In this document: positions 55,671 to 64,000 of the stretch, piece by piece | How positions within the stretch are numbered: the stretch's first letter is position 1 | Layout: the number at the start of each line of letters is the position of its first letter | Source of the DNA: Coriobacteriaceae bacterium | GTDB lineage: Bacteria; Actinomycetota; Coriobacteriia; Coriobacteriales; Coriobacteriaceae | Direction: 5' to 3' | Length of the DNA: 64,000 nucleotides | NCBI GenBank assembly: GCA_902399975.1 | Contig: CABOHA010000001.1 | Span: 893,397 to 957,396 of the forward strand | Notes under the pieces: model-generated | What the model saw: only the letters and a program-made list of their open reading frames with translations | The model's database searches: none | Told to the model about the DNA's origin: nothing | Made by a program: the position numbers and the translations under genes

Positions 55671-55794
55671 AGGACAACCGTTCGCCGATGGTAAACGGAT
55701 GTTGTTTATACAGCCTATGTACAACAGATATACTTACATCCTGTGCGTAAAGCCATGGCCCGCAGGCCGTGATTCTATTGAACTGGACCGTATT

Positions 55795-58700
55795 ATGAGA
55801 TTGATACACAACAGCCGTCTGCCGCAGTTTCGCACTCCGTTTGGCGCTGTGACCACAGGAACTTCCGTTTCGCTGTCGGTAATTTTGGAGGATGCCGACC
55901 CCAACCAGGCAACGCTTACGCTGCGAACCTGGGTCGATGAGATCGGGGAAACTCTGTATCCCATGACGCACGAGGGCGACGGCATCTTTACCGCCGAGCT
56001 GGAGTGCACCGAGCCCTGTCTTATCTGGTACAGCTTTATCTGCAATATCGAGGGCCAGCCCGAGGTTCGTCTGGGCGCACCGCAGGGCCGCACCGGCGGC
56101 GAGGGCGTAACCTACGACTACGCCGAGGTGCCGTCCTTCCAGATTACCGTCTATAAGCACCGCGAGAACCGCCCTGCCTGGTACGAGCGCGGCATGGTGT
56201 ACCAGATCTTCCCCGACCGCTATGCCCGCGACGAAAACTGGCGCGAGCGCACGCTGGCCGAAGTCGAAAAACCGCGCAACGGAATCCAGCGCCGCATGAT
56301 CGAGGACTGGAACGAGCCGCCCGTGTACGAGCGCGCCGAAGACGGCTCCATCAAAACCTGGGACTTCTACGGCGGGTCGCTCAAGGGCATCCAGGAAGAC
56401 CTGCCTCGCATCGCCGAGCTGGGCTTTACAGCCATCTACCTCAACCCCATTTTTGAAGCCGCGAGCAACCACCGCTACGACACGGCCGACTACACCAAGA
56501 TCGACCCGATCCTGGGCACCGAGCAGGACTTTACCGAGCTGTGCCAGGCAGCCGAGAAGCTGGGCATCTCCATCATCCTGGACGGCGTCTTTAACCATAC
56601 GGGTGACGACTCCATCTATTTCAACCGCTACGGCAACTACCCCGGCGTGGGCGCGTGGCAGAGCGAGGACTCGCCGTGGCGCGATGCGTTTTATTTCCAC
56701 GAGGACGGCTCGTACGACTGCTGGTGGGGCGTGGGCAACATGCCCGCCATCAATGAGAGCTCCGAGCTGGTACGCGAGCGGCTTCTGGGCAAGGACGGCG
56801 TGATCCGTAAATGGCTACGTGCCGGCGCTCATGGCTGGCGCCTGGACGTCGCTGACGAGCTTTCCGACGACTTCCTGGCCGAGATCAAGAAGGCCGTACT
56901 TGCCGAGAAGCCTGATGCACTGTTGCTCGGCGAAGTCTGGGAAGACGCCTCCAACAAGATCAGCTACGGCCATCTGCGTCGCTACCTACAGGGCTCCGAG
57001 TTGGACTCTGCTATGGATTACCCCTTCCGCGACATGGTCATCGGCTTTTTGATGGGCTACAAGAACGCCTACCAGGCAGCCGAGGAAATCGAAACCCTGC
57101 GCGAGAACTATCCCCGTGAGGCCCTATCCTGCGCACTTAATCTGCTTTCGAGCCACGACCGTCCGCGCATTATCTCGGTGCTCGGCGGCGGCCCCGACGA
57201 GTCGCAGCTGCCCGAGTGCGAGCGCAGCAAATGGCGCCTGGACGAGAACTCGATGGGCCTGGCCAAGAGCCGTTTTTGGCTCGCCACGCTCATGCAGATG
57301 ACCTTCCCCGGCGTGCCTTCGATCTACTACGGCGACGAATACGGCCTGGAGGGTCTAACCGATCCGGGCAACCGCCGCACCCTGCCGACCAAGGACCAAC
57401 TGCACGACTTCGACACGCTGGCTATTGTCAAAAACGCCTCCGCCGTACGCCGCGCACTGCCGTTTATGATCGACGGCGAGATCAAGGCCTTCGCGCTCAA
57501 CGACGAGGTGCTGGCATACAACCGCACGGGCAGGGATGGCGAGTCCGCGACGGTTATCATTAACCGTAGTCTGCGCAATTCGCACCGCGTGACGATTCCG
57601 GCGCTCGACGAATGCGCGAGTGACGTGATCAGCGGTCACGAGTGCGAGATCCACAACGGCACGGTCACGCTCGATTTGTATCCGCTGGGCTCGTCGATCA
57701 TCTATCACCATGCCGAGCAGCGCCTGCAGGAGCCGCTCGATCACGGCGCGGGCGTTGTGTGCCATATCACCTCGGTACCGACCGATGACGGCAAGCCCGG
57801 TACGATCGGCGCACCCACGCGTCGCTTTATCGACCATCTGGCCGCTATGGGCATGCGCTACTGGCAGGTCCTGCCTGTCAACCCGACGGACTTCTTCCGC
57901 TCCCCTTACGCCGGTCCTTCGGCCTTTGCAGGTAATATCGACCTGCTGCCCGAAAGCCACGAGGAGCTGGCGGCCGACTTTGAAACTTGGAAGGCCCGTG
58001 GCGGCGAGGATGCCGATCCGCTGTACACCGCGTTTAAACATCGCAATGCCGATTGGCTCGAGAAGTACTGCGTCTACATGGCCGTCAAGAAATACTTTGA
58101 GGGCGAGTCGCGCCACGATTGGCCGGCAGATGTTGCGCGCTACAACGAGCACCTGATTGACGACAAGCGCTTCCACGACGATGCCGAGCTTCAGGCGTAC
58201 ATGCAGTACCGCTTTGACCTAGCCTGGTGCGAGCTCATGAACTACGCGCACAAGAAGGGCATCGAGGTCATCGGCGATATTCCTATGTACGTGTCCGACG
58301 ATTCGGCAGATGCGTGGAGCGAACCCGAGAACTTCTGGCTATCCGATACCGGCAAGGCAATCGAGATCTCCGGTGCGCCGCCCGACAACTTTGCGCCCGA
58401 GGGTCAGGTGTGGGGCAACCCGACGTTCCGCTGGGACCACATGAAGCAGAACGGCTATAGCTGGTGGATGGATCGCCTACGTCGTGCGTTCTCACTTTAC
58501 GACCGCGTGCGTCTGGATCACTTCTTGGGCTTCCACAGCTACTTCAGTATCCCCGCTGGCAAGGCTTGCGCCGAAGGTCGCTGGCTGGCGGGACCGGGCA
58601 AGGACCTGTTTCAGACCGCCTATGACGAGCTGGGTCCGCTCAACTTTATTGCCGAGGACCTGGGCTATTTGACGCCCGGCGTTCGCGCCATGGCCTCGAC

Positions 58701-59091
58701 CTGCGGCTTCCCCGGCATGGACGTGCTGGAGTTTGGCGACTACGACGTCCGTTGCGGCGTGCACCCTACGCCAGGAAAGATCCTGTATACCTCGACGCAC
58801 GACACGTCGACGCTCGCGGGTTGGTGTACGCGTTCCTTTGCGGGCGGCGACGAACCGAGCGGTGTTGAGGTGGCGGCCAAGCTGATGAGCGATGCGCTGG
58901 CAAGCGACGCTCCCCTGGTGATGATGCCGCTGCAGGATGTCCTGGGGCTGGGCGACGACGCGCGCATGAACGTACCGGGCGTGGCCACGGGCAACTGGAC
59001 CTGGCAGGCTGACGAGGCCGACGTTGCGGCCGCCGAGGGCAAAACCGCACAGCTCCTGCGCAACACGCATAGATTCTGGGGCGAAGCGTGA
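55795..59091 (+). CDS. Fusion of GH13 alpha-amylase/neopullulanase and GH77 4-alpha-glucanotransferase
   Basis: About 1098 aa from the ATG at 55795 (earlier in-frame starts lack typical composition). Part 1 (to about residue 610): an N-terminal sandwich domain, then the GH13 barrel with YQIFPDRYA, VFNHTGDD, nucleophile GWRLDVADE, acid LLGEVWED, and LLSSHDRPRI. Part 2 (about 640-1098), a MalQ: YWQVLPVNPTDFF, SPYAGPSAFAGN, IEVIGDIPMYV, nucleophile RLDHFLGFH, acid FIAEDLGYLTPG, THDTSTLAGW. It would cut and rearrange maltodextrins. Single-gene unit after glgA's terminator. Confidence 0.93.
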   Translation: MRLIHNSRLPQFRTPFGAVTTGTSVSLSVILEDADPNQATLTLRTWVDEIGETLYPMTHEGDGIFTAELECTEPCLIWYSFICNIEGQPEVRLGAPQGRTGGEGVTYDYAEVPSFQITVYKHRENRPAWYERGMVYQIFPDRYARDENWRERTLAEVEKPRNGIQRRMIEDWNEPPVYERAEDGSIKTWDFYGGSLKGIQEDLPRIAELGFTAIYLNPIFEAASNHRYDTADYTKIDPILGTEQDFTELCQAAEKLGISIILDGVFNHTGDDSIYFNRYGNYPGVGAWQSEDSPWRDAFYFHEDGSYDCWWGVGNMPAINESSELVRERLLGKDGVIRKWLRAGAHGWRLDVADELSDDFLAEIKKAVLAEKPDALLLGEVWEDASNKISYGHLRRYLQGSELDSAMDYPFRDMVIGFLMGYKNAYQAAEEIETLRENYPREALSCALNLLSSHDRPRIISVLGGGPDESQLPECERSKWRLDENSMGLAKSRFWLATLMQMTFPGVPSIYYGDEYGLEGLTDPGNRRTLPTKDQLHDFDTLAIVKNASAVRRALPFMIDGEIKAFALNDEVLAYNRTGRDGESATVIINRSLRNSHRVTIPALDECASDVISGHECEIHNGTVTLDLYPLGSSIIYHHAEQRLQEPLDHGAGVVCHITSVPTDDGKPGTIGAPTRRFIDHLAAMGMRYWQVLPVNPTDFFRSPYAGPSAFAGNIDLLPESHEELAADFETWKARGGEDADPLYTAFKHRNADWLEKYCVYMAVKKYFEGESRHDWPADVARYNEHLIDDKRFHDDAELQAYMQYRFDLAWCELMNYAHKKGIEVIGDIPMYVSDDSADAWSEPENFWLSDTGKAIEISGAPPDNFAPEGQVWGNPTFRWDHMKQNGYSWWMDRLRRAFSLYDRVRLDHFLGFHSYFSIPAGKACAEGRWLAGPGKDLFQTAYDELGPLNFIAEDLGYLTPGVRAMASTCGFPGMDVLEFGDYDVRCGVHPTPGKILYTSTHDTSTLAGWCTRSFAGGDEPSGVEVAAKLMSDALASDAPLVMMPLQDVLGLGDDARMNVPGVATGNWTWQADEADVAAAEGKTAQLLRNTHRFWGEA

Positions 59092-59135
59092 TAAAACGCC
59101 CGATATAGGGTACAGTTACAGACGTTTGAATTTTT

Positions 59136-59163
59136 GCGGGCAGAGTAATCTGCCCGCTTTGTG
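59136..59163 (+). terminator. Terminator after the GH13-GH77 gene
   Basis: GCGGGCAGA and TCTGCCCGC pair around a 4-nt GTAA loop, followed by TTTGTG; 44 nt after the stop. Confidence 0.75.
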
Positions 59164-59179
59164 CTGAAAAGGAAGTATT

Positions 59180-59416
59180 ATGGCGCGCTACGATTACAAG
59201 TGCTCGAGCTGCGGCAACGTGTTTGAGGTTGAGCATCCTATGTCCGAGACTCCCGAGGTCGTGTGCCCCAGCTGCGGCGCTCCGGCCGCCAAGACGTTCT
59301 CGGCCAGCGGTATTAAATTTGAGGGCAGCGGCTTCTACAACACCGACCAGCGAAGCGGCGGCTCCAGCACCAGCGCCACCAGCGGCTGCTGCGCCAACTG
59401 CCCACACAACCACTAA
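59180..59416 (+). CDS. FmdB-type zinc ribbon protein
   Basis: 78 aa. MARYDYKCSSCGNVFEVEHP and VCPSCGAPAAKTFSASGIKF give the CxxC...CxxC zinc ribbon of the FmdB family (regulatory protein, role unclear). A Ser/Thr-rich spacer follows, and the C-terminus CCANCPHNH holds extra cysteines and histidines. GGAAG upstream of the ATG. Confidence 0.9.
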   Translation: MARYDYKCSSCGNVFEVEHPMSETPEVVCPSCGAPAAKTFSASGIKFEGSGFYNTDQRSGGSSTSATSGCCANCPHNH

Positions 59417-59653
59417 CAGGCAAGTAGCCCCGCTCCCAAATTGACTACTCTGGAGTTGCGCCACGAAAGCGGCCCATTTACTACGTTTGACCCGTATTGG
59501 TCGAGCATAGCAGCGTATTTGCAAAAACGGCAAGCCGTCTACCTGCGGTTTTGATTTCACAAAATTCGGCATGGATGAGGACAGCCGGTTTAACGTAGTA
59601 AATAACCGCATTTCATGGCGAACGGATCGAAGAGGCACAAAGTAGCTAAAATA
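59417..59653. repeat. Intergenic region with dispersed-repeat copy
   Basis: No gene. Between 59531 and 59572 it holds an inverted copy of the element seen at 8239-8280; 22 nt are identical (core AAACCGCAGGTAGACG). A plus-strand frame across it reads KSKPQVD-like residues in both copies, a coincidence of the repeat rather than a gene. A TTTACTACGTTTGACC stretch and its partial complement at 59592 form a loose dyad. Confidence 0.55.
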
Positions 59654-59689
59654 GTCCCGTCCCAAATTAGCTGATTTGGGACGGGACTT
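59648..59689 (-). terminator. Terminator of the rsmB operon
   Basis: AGTCCCGTCCCAAAT pairs perfectly with ATTTGGGACGGGACT around a 6-nt loop, followed on the minus strand by ATTTTAG. 5 nt after the rsmB stop. Confidence 0.9.
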
Positions 59690-59693
59690 CGAT

Positions 59694-61094
59694 TTACTGG
59701 CGGACCAGCCTGGCGCAGAAGTGGCCGTCGTAGGAGTCGGCGTTTACGGGGACGCTTTGGAAGAGGCCACGGTCGTTTTGACGGACGGCTACCAGCTTCT
59801 TGGCCTGCTCGAAATCGGGGAGCTGCAGAATCTGGGCTTCGGAGAGCGGCGCCACGGTAAAGCCGGCGCCCTCGGGAGAAGCAAGGAAGGCATCCACGAC
59901 CTGCGTGTTCTCTTCATCAAAAACCGAGCAGGTGGCATAGATAAGCTCACCGCCGGCAGCCACGCGCGCGGCGGCTTCCTTGAGCATCGTCAGCTGCAGG
60001 CGGGGCAGCTCAGTCGTAACGTCGTTCTCGGTAAGACGCCACGGAATCTCGGGGTGGCGGCGCATGGTGCCAGTGCCAGAACACGGTGCATCGATAAAGA
60101 CCGTGTCGAACAGGGCAGGCTCGCCGAGCATCGCGTCAAAGGACGTAAGCACCTCATTGAGCTCGCAGGCATCGCCTGACACCGTACGAACACCCGAGAT
60201 ACCCGCCTTATGCAGGCGCGCGAGATTCAGATCGCACTTACGATCGTGCAGATCGAGCGCGGTATGCTGACGGTCATAGCCGGCGCGCTTGGCCTGGCAC
60301 ATCATCACATAGGTCTTGGTGCCACGACCGGCGCCGATCTCCAAGCAGCGCCCGGGACGGGTCGCCGCGGTCGCAATAAGCTGGGCATTGAGGTCCGAGG
60401 CCACAGCCGCAGCGCGCTCAAACACACCCGATGCAACCGTGGCCTGCGCATCAACCGGGGCATGGCAGCCCGGGAAGACAGGTGCGACGAGCTGCGAGAT
60501 ATACGGATCGGGCTTGGTCGCAAAGGCGTTCTCATGCAGGGCCAGCGGCGCGGGGGCCAGATTGCCGGCAAAGTTAAGCGCACCCTCTGGCGTGTCAAAC
60601 GATGCTATAATGCGAGCGCACAGCCATCGCGGCAAGCCCATCAGGCGAGACAGGCGAACCAAGCGTCGCTCAGACTCATCCACATCGGACGCAGTAGCAA
60701 AGTCCTCAACATTGTCCGCAACCTTATGCAATACAGCATTGGCTAAGCCAGCGGCGGACTTAGCACCACTGCGAACGAGCTCAACTCCCTGACTTACGGC
60801 AACGCGGCCCGGCGTATGCAGATAGAGCATCTCGAAGGCCGAGATACGAAGCGCCATGCGAACACGCGGCGCAACCTTTTTGGGCTTATCGAGAAACTGA
60901 TCGAGCAACTCGTCCAAAATACCCTGCGTGGCGGCAACACCGAGCGCCAGGCGAGCGGCAAACGCAGAATCGCGCTGGTCAATGGCCTTGGCCGATGCGC
61001 GAGAGGACAGCACGTCGCGCGCATACATGCCGCGGCGATCGGCCTCCATCAGCACATCGAGCGCAAGCTTGCGCGCGGGAGACAGCTTGCTCAT
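59694..61094 (-). CDS. rsmB: 16S rRNA (cytosine-C5)-methyltransferase RsmB/Sun family
   Basis: 466 aa from the ATG at 61094, which overlaps the fmt stop by 4 nt. N-terminal NusB-like RNA-binding domain (RKLALDVLMEADRRGMYARD), then the SAM domain: LEIGAGRGTKTYVMM, VFIDAPCSGTGTMRRHPEIP with one catalytic Cys, and LIYATCSVFDEENTQVV with the second. Methylates 16S rRNA (C967 in E. coli). Part of a def-fmt-rsmB run. Confidence 0.95.
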   Translation of the reverse strand: MSKLSPARKLALDVLMEADRRGMYARDVLSSRASAKAIDQRDSAFAARLALGVAATQGILDELLDQFLDKPKKVAPRVRMALRISAFEMLYLHTPGRVAVSQGVELVRSGAKSAAGLANAVLHKVADNVEDFATASDVDESERRLVRLSRLMGLPRWLCARIIASFDTPEGALNFAGNLAPAPLALHENAFATKPDPYISQLVAPVFPGCHAPVDAQATVASGVFERAAAVASDLNAQLIATAATRPGRCLEIGAGRGTKTYVMMCQAKRAGYDRQHTALDLHDRKCDLNLARLHKAGISGVRTVSGDACELNEVLTSFDAMLGEPALFDTVFIDAPCSGTGTMRRHPEIPWRLTENDVTTELPRLQLTMLKEAAARVAAGGELIYATCSVFDEENTQVVDAFLASPEGAGFTVAPLSEAQILQLPDFEQAKKLVAVRQNDRGLFQSVPVNADSYDGHFCARLVRQ

Positions 61095-62011
61095 GACAAT
61101 ACACCCCACGAAAGATCGGCACCCTGCAAGCCAGAAGCCCAAGCAGAAGCAGTCATAGCACGCTTGCCATCAGGCTTAACCTCGAGCAACTCGACCGAGC
61201 CATCGAAAAGGCCCAGGTAAACATGCTTGGCCTGAACGGCGACGAGCCCCTCACCAAGCGACACATCAGCCGGCGCAGCATCGAGCACGCGCACGGTCTT
61301 GCCGGCAATCACGCAACGAGCAGGCGCGGTATCGGAAGAGGCCAGCACATGACGCGCGCAATCGAGCGCCGCCATGTGCGGATCCAAGCGCATCTCCTGC
61401 TTAGAAATCTTGGCAGCATGGGTGACGAGCGCCTCATCCTGTTCGATCCACACGGCGGTGCCATCGGCAAGAGAAGGAAGCGTATCGGCAAGCAGTTTGC
61501 CGCCGAGCTCAGCGAGCTCCATAGTCAGCGCCTCGGCATGCTTACCGGCAACCGACGTGGAAGTCTGAGCACAATAAGCACCAGTATCCACGCCATGCCC
61601 AATGCGCATGATAGAAACGCCAGCAACCTCATCACCAGCGAGAATCGCACGCTGAATAGGAGCAGCCCCACGCCAACGAGGCAGCAAGGACGCATGAACA
61701 TTCACAATACCAAGCGGCGCTATATGCAGCACCTCATCAGGCAAAATGCAACCATAGGCAGCCACACAGAAAATATCAGCCTGCGCAGCCTGGAGCGCCG
61801 CAACAACCTCGGGCGTCATACGACTGGCCTCAACAACCGGCAACCCCAGCTCAAGCGCCTTGGCCTTAACAGGAGAAGGCTCAAGCTTCTTACCACGCCC
61901 ACGAACAGCATCGGGACGAGTAATAACAAGCGCAATCTCGTTCCCAGCCTCAACAAGCGAAGTCAGCGAAGGCACAGCAAAATCAGGCGTACCCATAAAC
62001 ACAATACGCAT
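61091..62011 (-). CDS. fmt: Methionyl-tRNA formyltransferase
   Basis: 306 aa. Formyl-group transfer to initiator Met-tRNA. VFMGTPDFAVPSLTSLVEAG, LLPRWRGAAPIQRAILAGDE (catalytic region with the Asn/His/Asp set nearby in NVHASLLPRWRG) and TGAYCAQTSTSVAGK are intact; C-terminal tRNA-binding domain present. Coupled by 4 nt to rsmB. Confidence 0.96.
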   Translation of the reverse strand: MRIVFMGTPDFAVPSLTSLVEAGNEIALVITRPDAVRGRGKKLEPSPVKAKALELGLPVVEASRMTPEVVAALQAAQADIFCVAAYGCILPDEVLHIAPLGIVNVHASLLPRWRGAAPIQRAILAGDEVAGVSIMRIGHGVDTGAYCAQTSTSVAGKHAEALTMELAELGGKLLADTLPSLADGTAVWIEQDEALVTHAAKISKQEMRLDPHMAALDCARHVLASSDTAPARCVIAGKTVRVLDAAPADVSLGEGLVAVQAKHVYLGLFDGSVELLEVKPDGKRAMTASAWASGLQGADLSWGVLS

Positions 62012-62230
62012 ATAAGTTTGTCTCCTCTCAATAACGAGCCGAGACGGCTACAAAAGAAGCGTTCCAGGCCGCATGCGCGCCCAGCCGCAAGAACAATTCA
62101 ACAAGAACAAATATACCCAAAAACAAAGAAAGAGCCGCATGAAAGCAGCTCCCTCTCAACAAAGTCCTATCAGCAAAGACGCCCATCCCTGGCCCAACGG
62201 CACCCGGGCGAAACGAGCCAGAACAACGCA

Positions 62231-62332
62231 GTCCCCGGTGCTGAGCGCCCACATATCGTCCCGCGCGCAGTTTCGCAGCGAAGCGAGAATGTTTGAGCAC
62301 GGGATGATATGTGGGCGCTCAGCACCGGGGAC
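62231..62332. repeat. Large inverted repeat, 33-bp arms, right after def
   Basis: Arms 62231-62263 and 62300-62332 are complementary with a single mismatch (33 nt each), enclosing a 36-nt loop that itself folds (TTCGC/GCGAA). The structure begins 8 nt after the def stop. Absence of a T-run argues against an ordinary terminator. Confidence 0.85.
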
Positions 62333-62340
62333 GGTGAGAC

Positions 62341-62883
62341 CTACTCAGTCTCGCCCGGTCGAGCGCCGCGGGCCAGGGCGTCCTGGTACTCCTTGACGGC
62401 CTTGAGCCTCTGCATAGGCTTCAGTCGCTCGAACATAGTGTTGCCATGCAGGTGATCGATCTCATGCTGCAGGCACACGCAGAACAGGTCGCCCGTAGCC
62501 TCGTAGCGAATCAGGTTTGCGTCCAAGTCGTACGCCTCGACGACGACATGGTCGGGACGCTCGATCTCGCAGCTAATGCCAGGGATGGACAGGCAGCCCT
62601 CGCTAAACGGCACAAGATGGTCGCTCTGCTCCACGATCACGGGGTTGATGAGCACGTACGGGTCATAGTCGTTCTTGTCGGTGTAGTCGCAGTCGATGGT
62701 GACGAGCTGGATGAGCTCACCGATCTGCGGGGCAGCAAGGCCGCAACCGCCGTTGTCGAACATCATCTTCTTCATCTTCTCGGCAAGCGCCTCGATCGCC
62801 GGGGTGATCTCCTCGATGACGGCGCACTCCTGGCGCAGACGAGGGTCGGGCGACAGTACGATTCCGTTGGCTTCCATGGCCAT
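62341..62883 (-). CDS. def: Peptide deformylase
   Basis: 180 aa; removes the N-formyl group from nascent proteins using a metal. Motif I GGCGLAAPQIGE, motif II EGCLSIPGI with the metal Cys, motif III CLQHEIDHLHGN with two His and the catalytic Glu. ATG at 62883 (or Met2 at 62877). Between priA and fmt, a common cluster. Confidence 0.96.
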   Translation of the reverse strand: MAMEANGIVLSPDPRLRQECAVIEEITPAIEALAEKMKKMMFDNGGCGLAAPQIGELIQLVTIDCDYTDKNDYDPYVLINPVIVEQSDHLVPFSEGCLSIPGISCEIERPDHVVVEAYDLDANLIRYEATGDLFCVCLQHEIDHLHGNTMFERLKPMQRLKAVKEYQDALARGARPGETE

Positions 62884-62895
62884 CCTTTCGGGTTG

Positions 62896-64000
62896 TTACA
62901 TCAAATCATAAGCGTCGACGTCAACGCTCACGCTCACGCCGCGCACGGAGCCCACCTCTTTGAGGCAGGCGTCGATATCATCAGAAACATGGTACCCCAC
63001 GGGCGACTTCACAAGCAGATGGAAGCGGTAACGGTCCTTGGCTCTCTCGATTACACACGAAGCCGGACCCAGCACCTGCGGCACGGCACTCCCCGCCCGC
63101 AAAAAATCGGGCGCGGCGGCATGCCAGCGGCGCTTAAGAAGCTTTGCGATACGCCCGATGTAGTCCTGCGCGTCGTCTCGGTTCGCCGACCACACCAAGA
63201 TGTTGACCAGGCGCACAAACGGCGGGTACAGCGCGTCGCGACGCTGGTCCAGGTCGTAGTCGGTAAAGATCGAGCGATCGTGCTCGGCGACGGCGCGAAT
63301 GACCGGATCCTCGGGCAGATACGTCTGGATGATGACCTCGCCAGGGCGATCGCCGCGACCGGCGCGACCGGCGACCTGCTCAAGCAAATCGTAGGCGCGC
63401 TCCCCTGCGCGGAAATCCGGCAGCTTGAGGGCGAAGTCAGCATTGACCACACCCACGAGCGTGACCTCGGGAAAGTCAAGGCCTTTGGCGATCATCTGGG
63501 TGCCCAGCAACACGGCGCAATCGGCAGCATCGAACTGCTCGAGCAGCTTTTTGTGCGCATCCTTGCCGCGCGTGGAATCGGCATCCATGCGGATGATGGC
63601 GACGTCCTCGGGCAGCATCTGGTGCAGTGCGTCCTCGATCTGCTGCGTGCCCAGCCCCATTTTTGCCAGGTAGCGACTGCCACATTTGGGGCAACGACTC
63701 GTGGGCGCGGGATACGGCTGCACGCGCCAGGAGGATCCGCATGTGTGACATTGCAGCGTGTGCGTGCGCTCGTGATACGTAAGCGCGGTGGAGCAGTGGT
63801 TGCAGGTGGGAACGCAGCCGCACTCGCGACACATCAGGAACGGCGCAAAGCCACGGCGGTTATGCAGCAGCACGGCCTTCTCGCGGTGCTCTACAACGCG
63901 CTCCAAACCTTCCATCAGCGGTTTAGAGAACATTGAACGGCTACCGTGCGAAAACTCGCGGCGCAGGTCGGCAATGCGGACCTCGGGCAGCACGGCGTGT
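62896..64000 (-). CDS. priA: Primosomal protein N' (PriA helicase), C-terminal part
   Basis: The frame is open to the right edge, so the N-terminus is missing and about 367 residues are visible. Zinc-binding region FLMCRECGCVPTCNHCSTAL, QCHTCGSSW, RCPKCGS; helicase motifs GTQQIEDAL, LLGTQMIAKGLDFPEVTLVG, and EQVAGRAGRGDRPGEVIIQT (motif VI with Arg fingers). It restarts stalled replication forks. Ends 12 nt before def. Confidence 0.95.
   Translation of the reverse strand, partial: HAVLPEVRIADLRREFSHGSRSMFSKPLMEGLERVVEHREKAVLLHNRRGFAPFLMCRECGCVPTCNHCSTALTYHERTHTLQCHTCGSSWRVQPYPAPTSRCPKCGSRYLAKMGLGTQQIEDALHQMLPEDVAIIRMDADSTRGKDAHKKLLEQFDAADCAVLLGTQMIAKGLDFPEVTLVGVVNADFALKLPDFRAGERAYDLLEQVAGRAGRGDRPGEVIIQTYLPEDPVIRAVAEHDRSIFTDYDLDQRRDALYPPFVRLVNILVWSANRDDAQDYIGRIAKLLKRRWHAAAPDFLRAGSAVPQVLGPASCVIERAKDRYRFHLLVKSPVGYHVSDDIDACLKEVGSVRGVSVSVDVDAYDLM

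Noticed and set aside
62012..62230. Plus-strand frames between fmt and def
   Set aside because: These are extensions of the antisense frame over fmt and of low-complexity sequence, with no binding site.

Overview
The window looks like a chromosomal segment of a high-GC Gram-positive gut actinobacterium of the Coriobacteriia, most likely Collinsella. This is inference from gene content, codon style, an LPKTS-type sortase substrate and the glycogen locus. No rRNA or other species-diagnostic marker is present. Both window edges cut genes: ispH on the left and priA on the right.

Layout. (a) 1-8.0 kb is a minus-strand housekeeping block: ABC-F ATPase, small membrane protein, M50 protease, scpA, scpB, an RluB-type pseudouridine synthase, cmk, plsC and ispH. 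A tRNA-Ala(GGC) lies just upstream of it. (b) 8.4-26.6 kb is an accessory island. It holds an orphan protein with a nuclease-like C-terminus, tRNA-Val(CAC), and a four-gene toxin-antitoxin-like operon (DUF3990, HTH, small MxWS protein, Doc-like) behind a 23-bp inverted-repeat operator. A second small operon (MxWS protein, DUF4160, minimal nucleotidyltransferase), a sortase-anchored surface protein, AbiH, a Panacea/membrane-protein pair and an IetAS-like AAA ATPase/subtilase pair follow. The island also contains phage debris (terminase small subunit, scaffold/capsid), decayed IS256, IS110 and IS21 transposases, and two broken copies of the 3' end of ugd. (c) 26.9-43.4 kb is a minus-strand surface-polysaccharide operon. 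It starts with a LoaP/RfaH-like antiterminator and runs through a CapD-type dehydratase, aminotransferases, a priming sugar transferase, glycosyltransferases, an EpsG-type polymerase, a flippase, an ATP-grasp enzyme, an epimerase, rfbA, rfbB and ugd. (d) 44.2-45.7 kb carries a second tRNA-Ala(GGC), thiamine diphosphokinase and a HAD phosphatase. (e) 46-59.1 kb is a plus-strand glycogen locus, glgB-glgP-glgC-glgD-glgA, then a GH13-GH77 fusion and an FmdB-type zinc ribbon protein. (f) 59.7-64 kb is a minus-strand block priA-def-fmt-rsmB.

How the parts work together. The glycogen locus covers ADP-glucose synthesis (GlgC/GlgD), elongation (GlgA), branching (GlgB), phosphorolysis (GlgP) and maltodextrin processing (GH13-GH77). 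GGTAAAAC-type dyads lie upstream of glgB and of the fusion gene and may co-regulate them. Both GlgB and GlgA carry long Lys/Ala/Thr-rich, histone-H1-like C-terminal tails, which is unusual. The polysaccharide operon has a nearly complete lipid-linked-unit route (priming transferase, glycosyltransferases, flippase, polymerase) and a tight aminotransferase/ATP-grasp/epimerase sub-module whose product is not predictable.

The best candidates for something new are the compound toxin-antitoxin operon with its palindromic operator and the shared MxWSxVQxDDGT protein family, the repeated ugd 3' ends bounding the island, and the tailed glycogen enzymes. All functional calls are from reading translated sequence; no database search was run.
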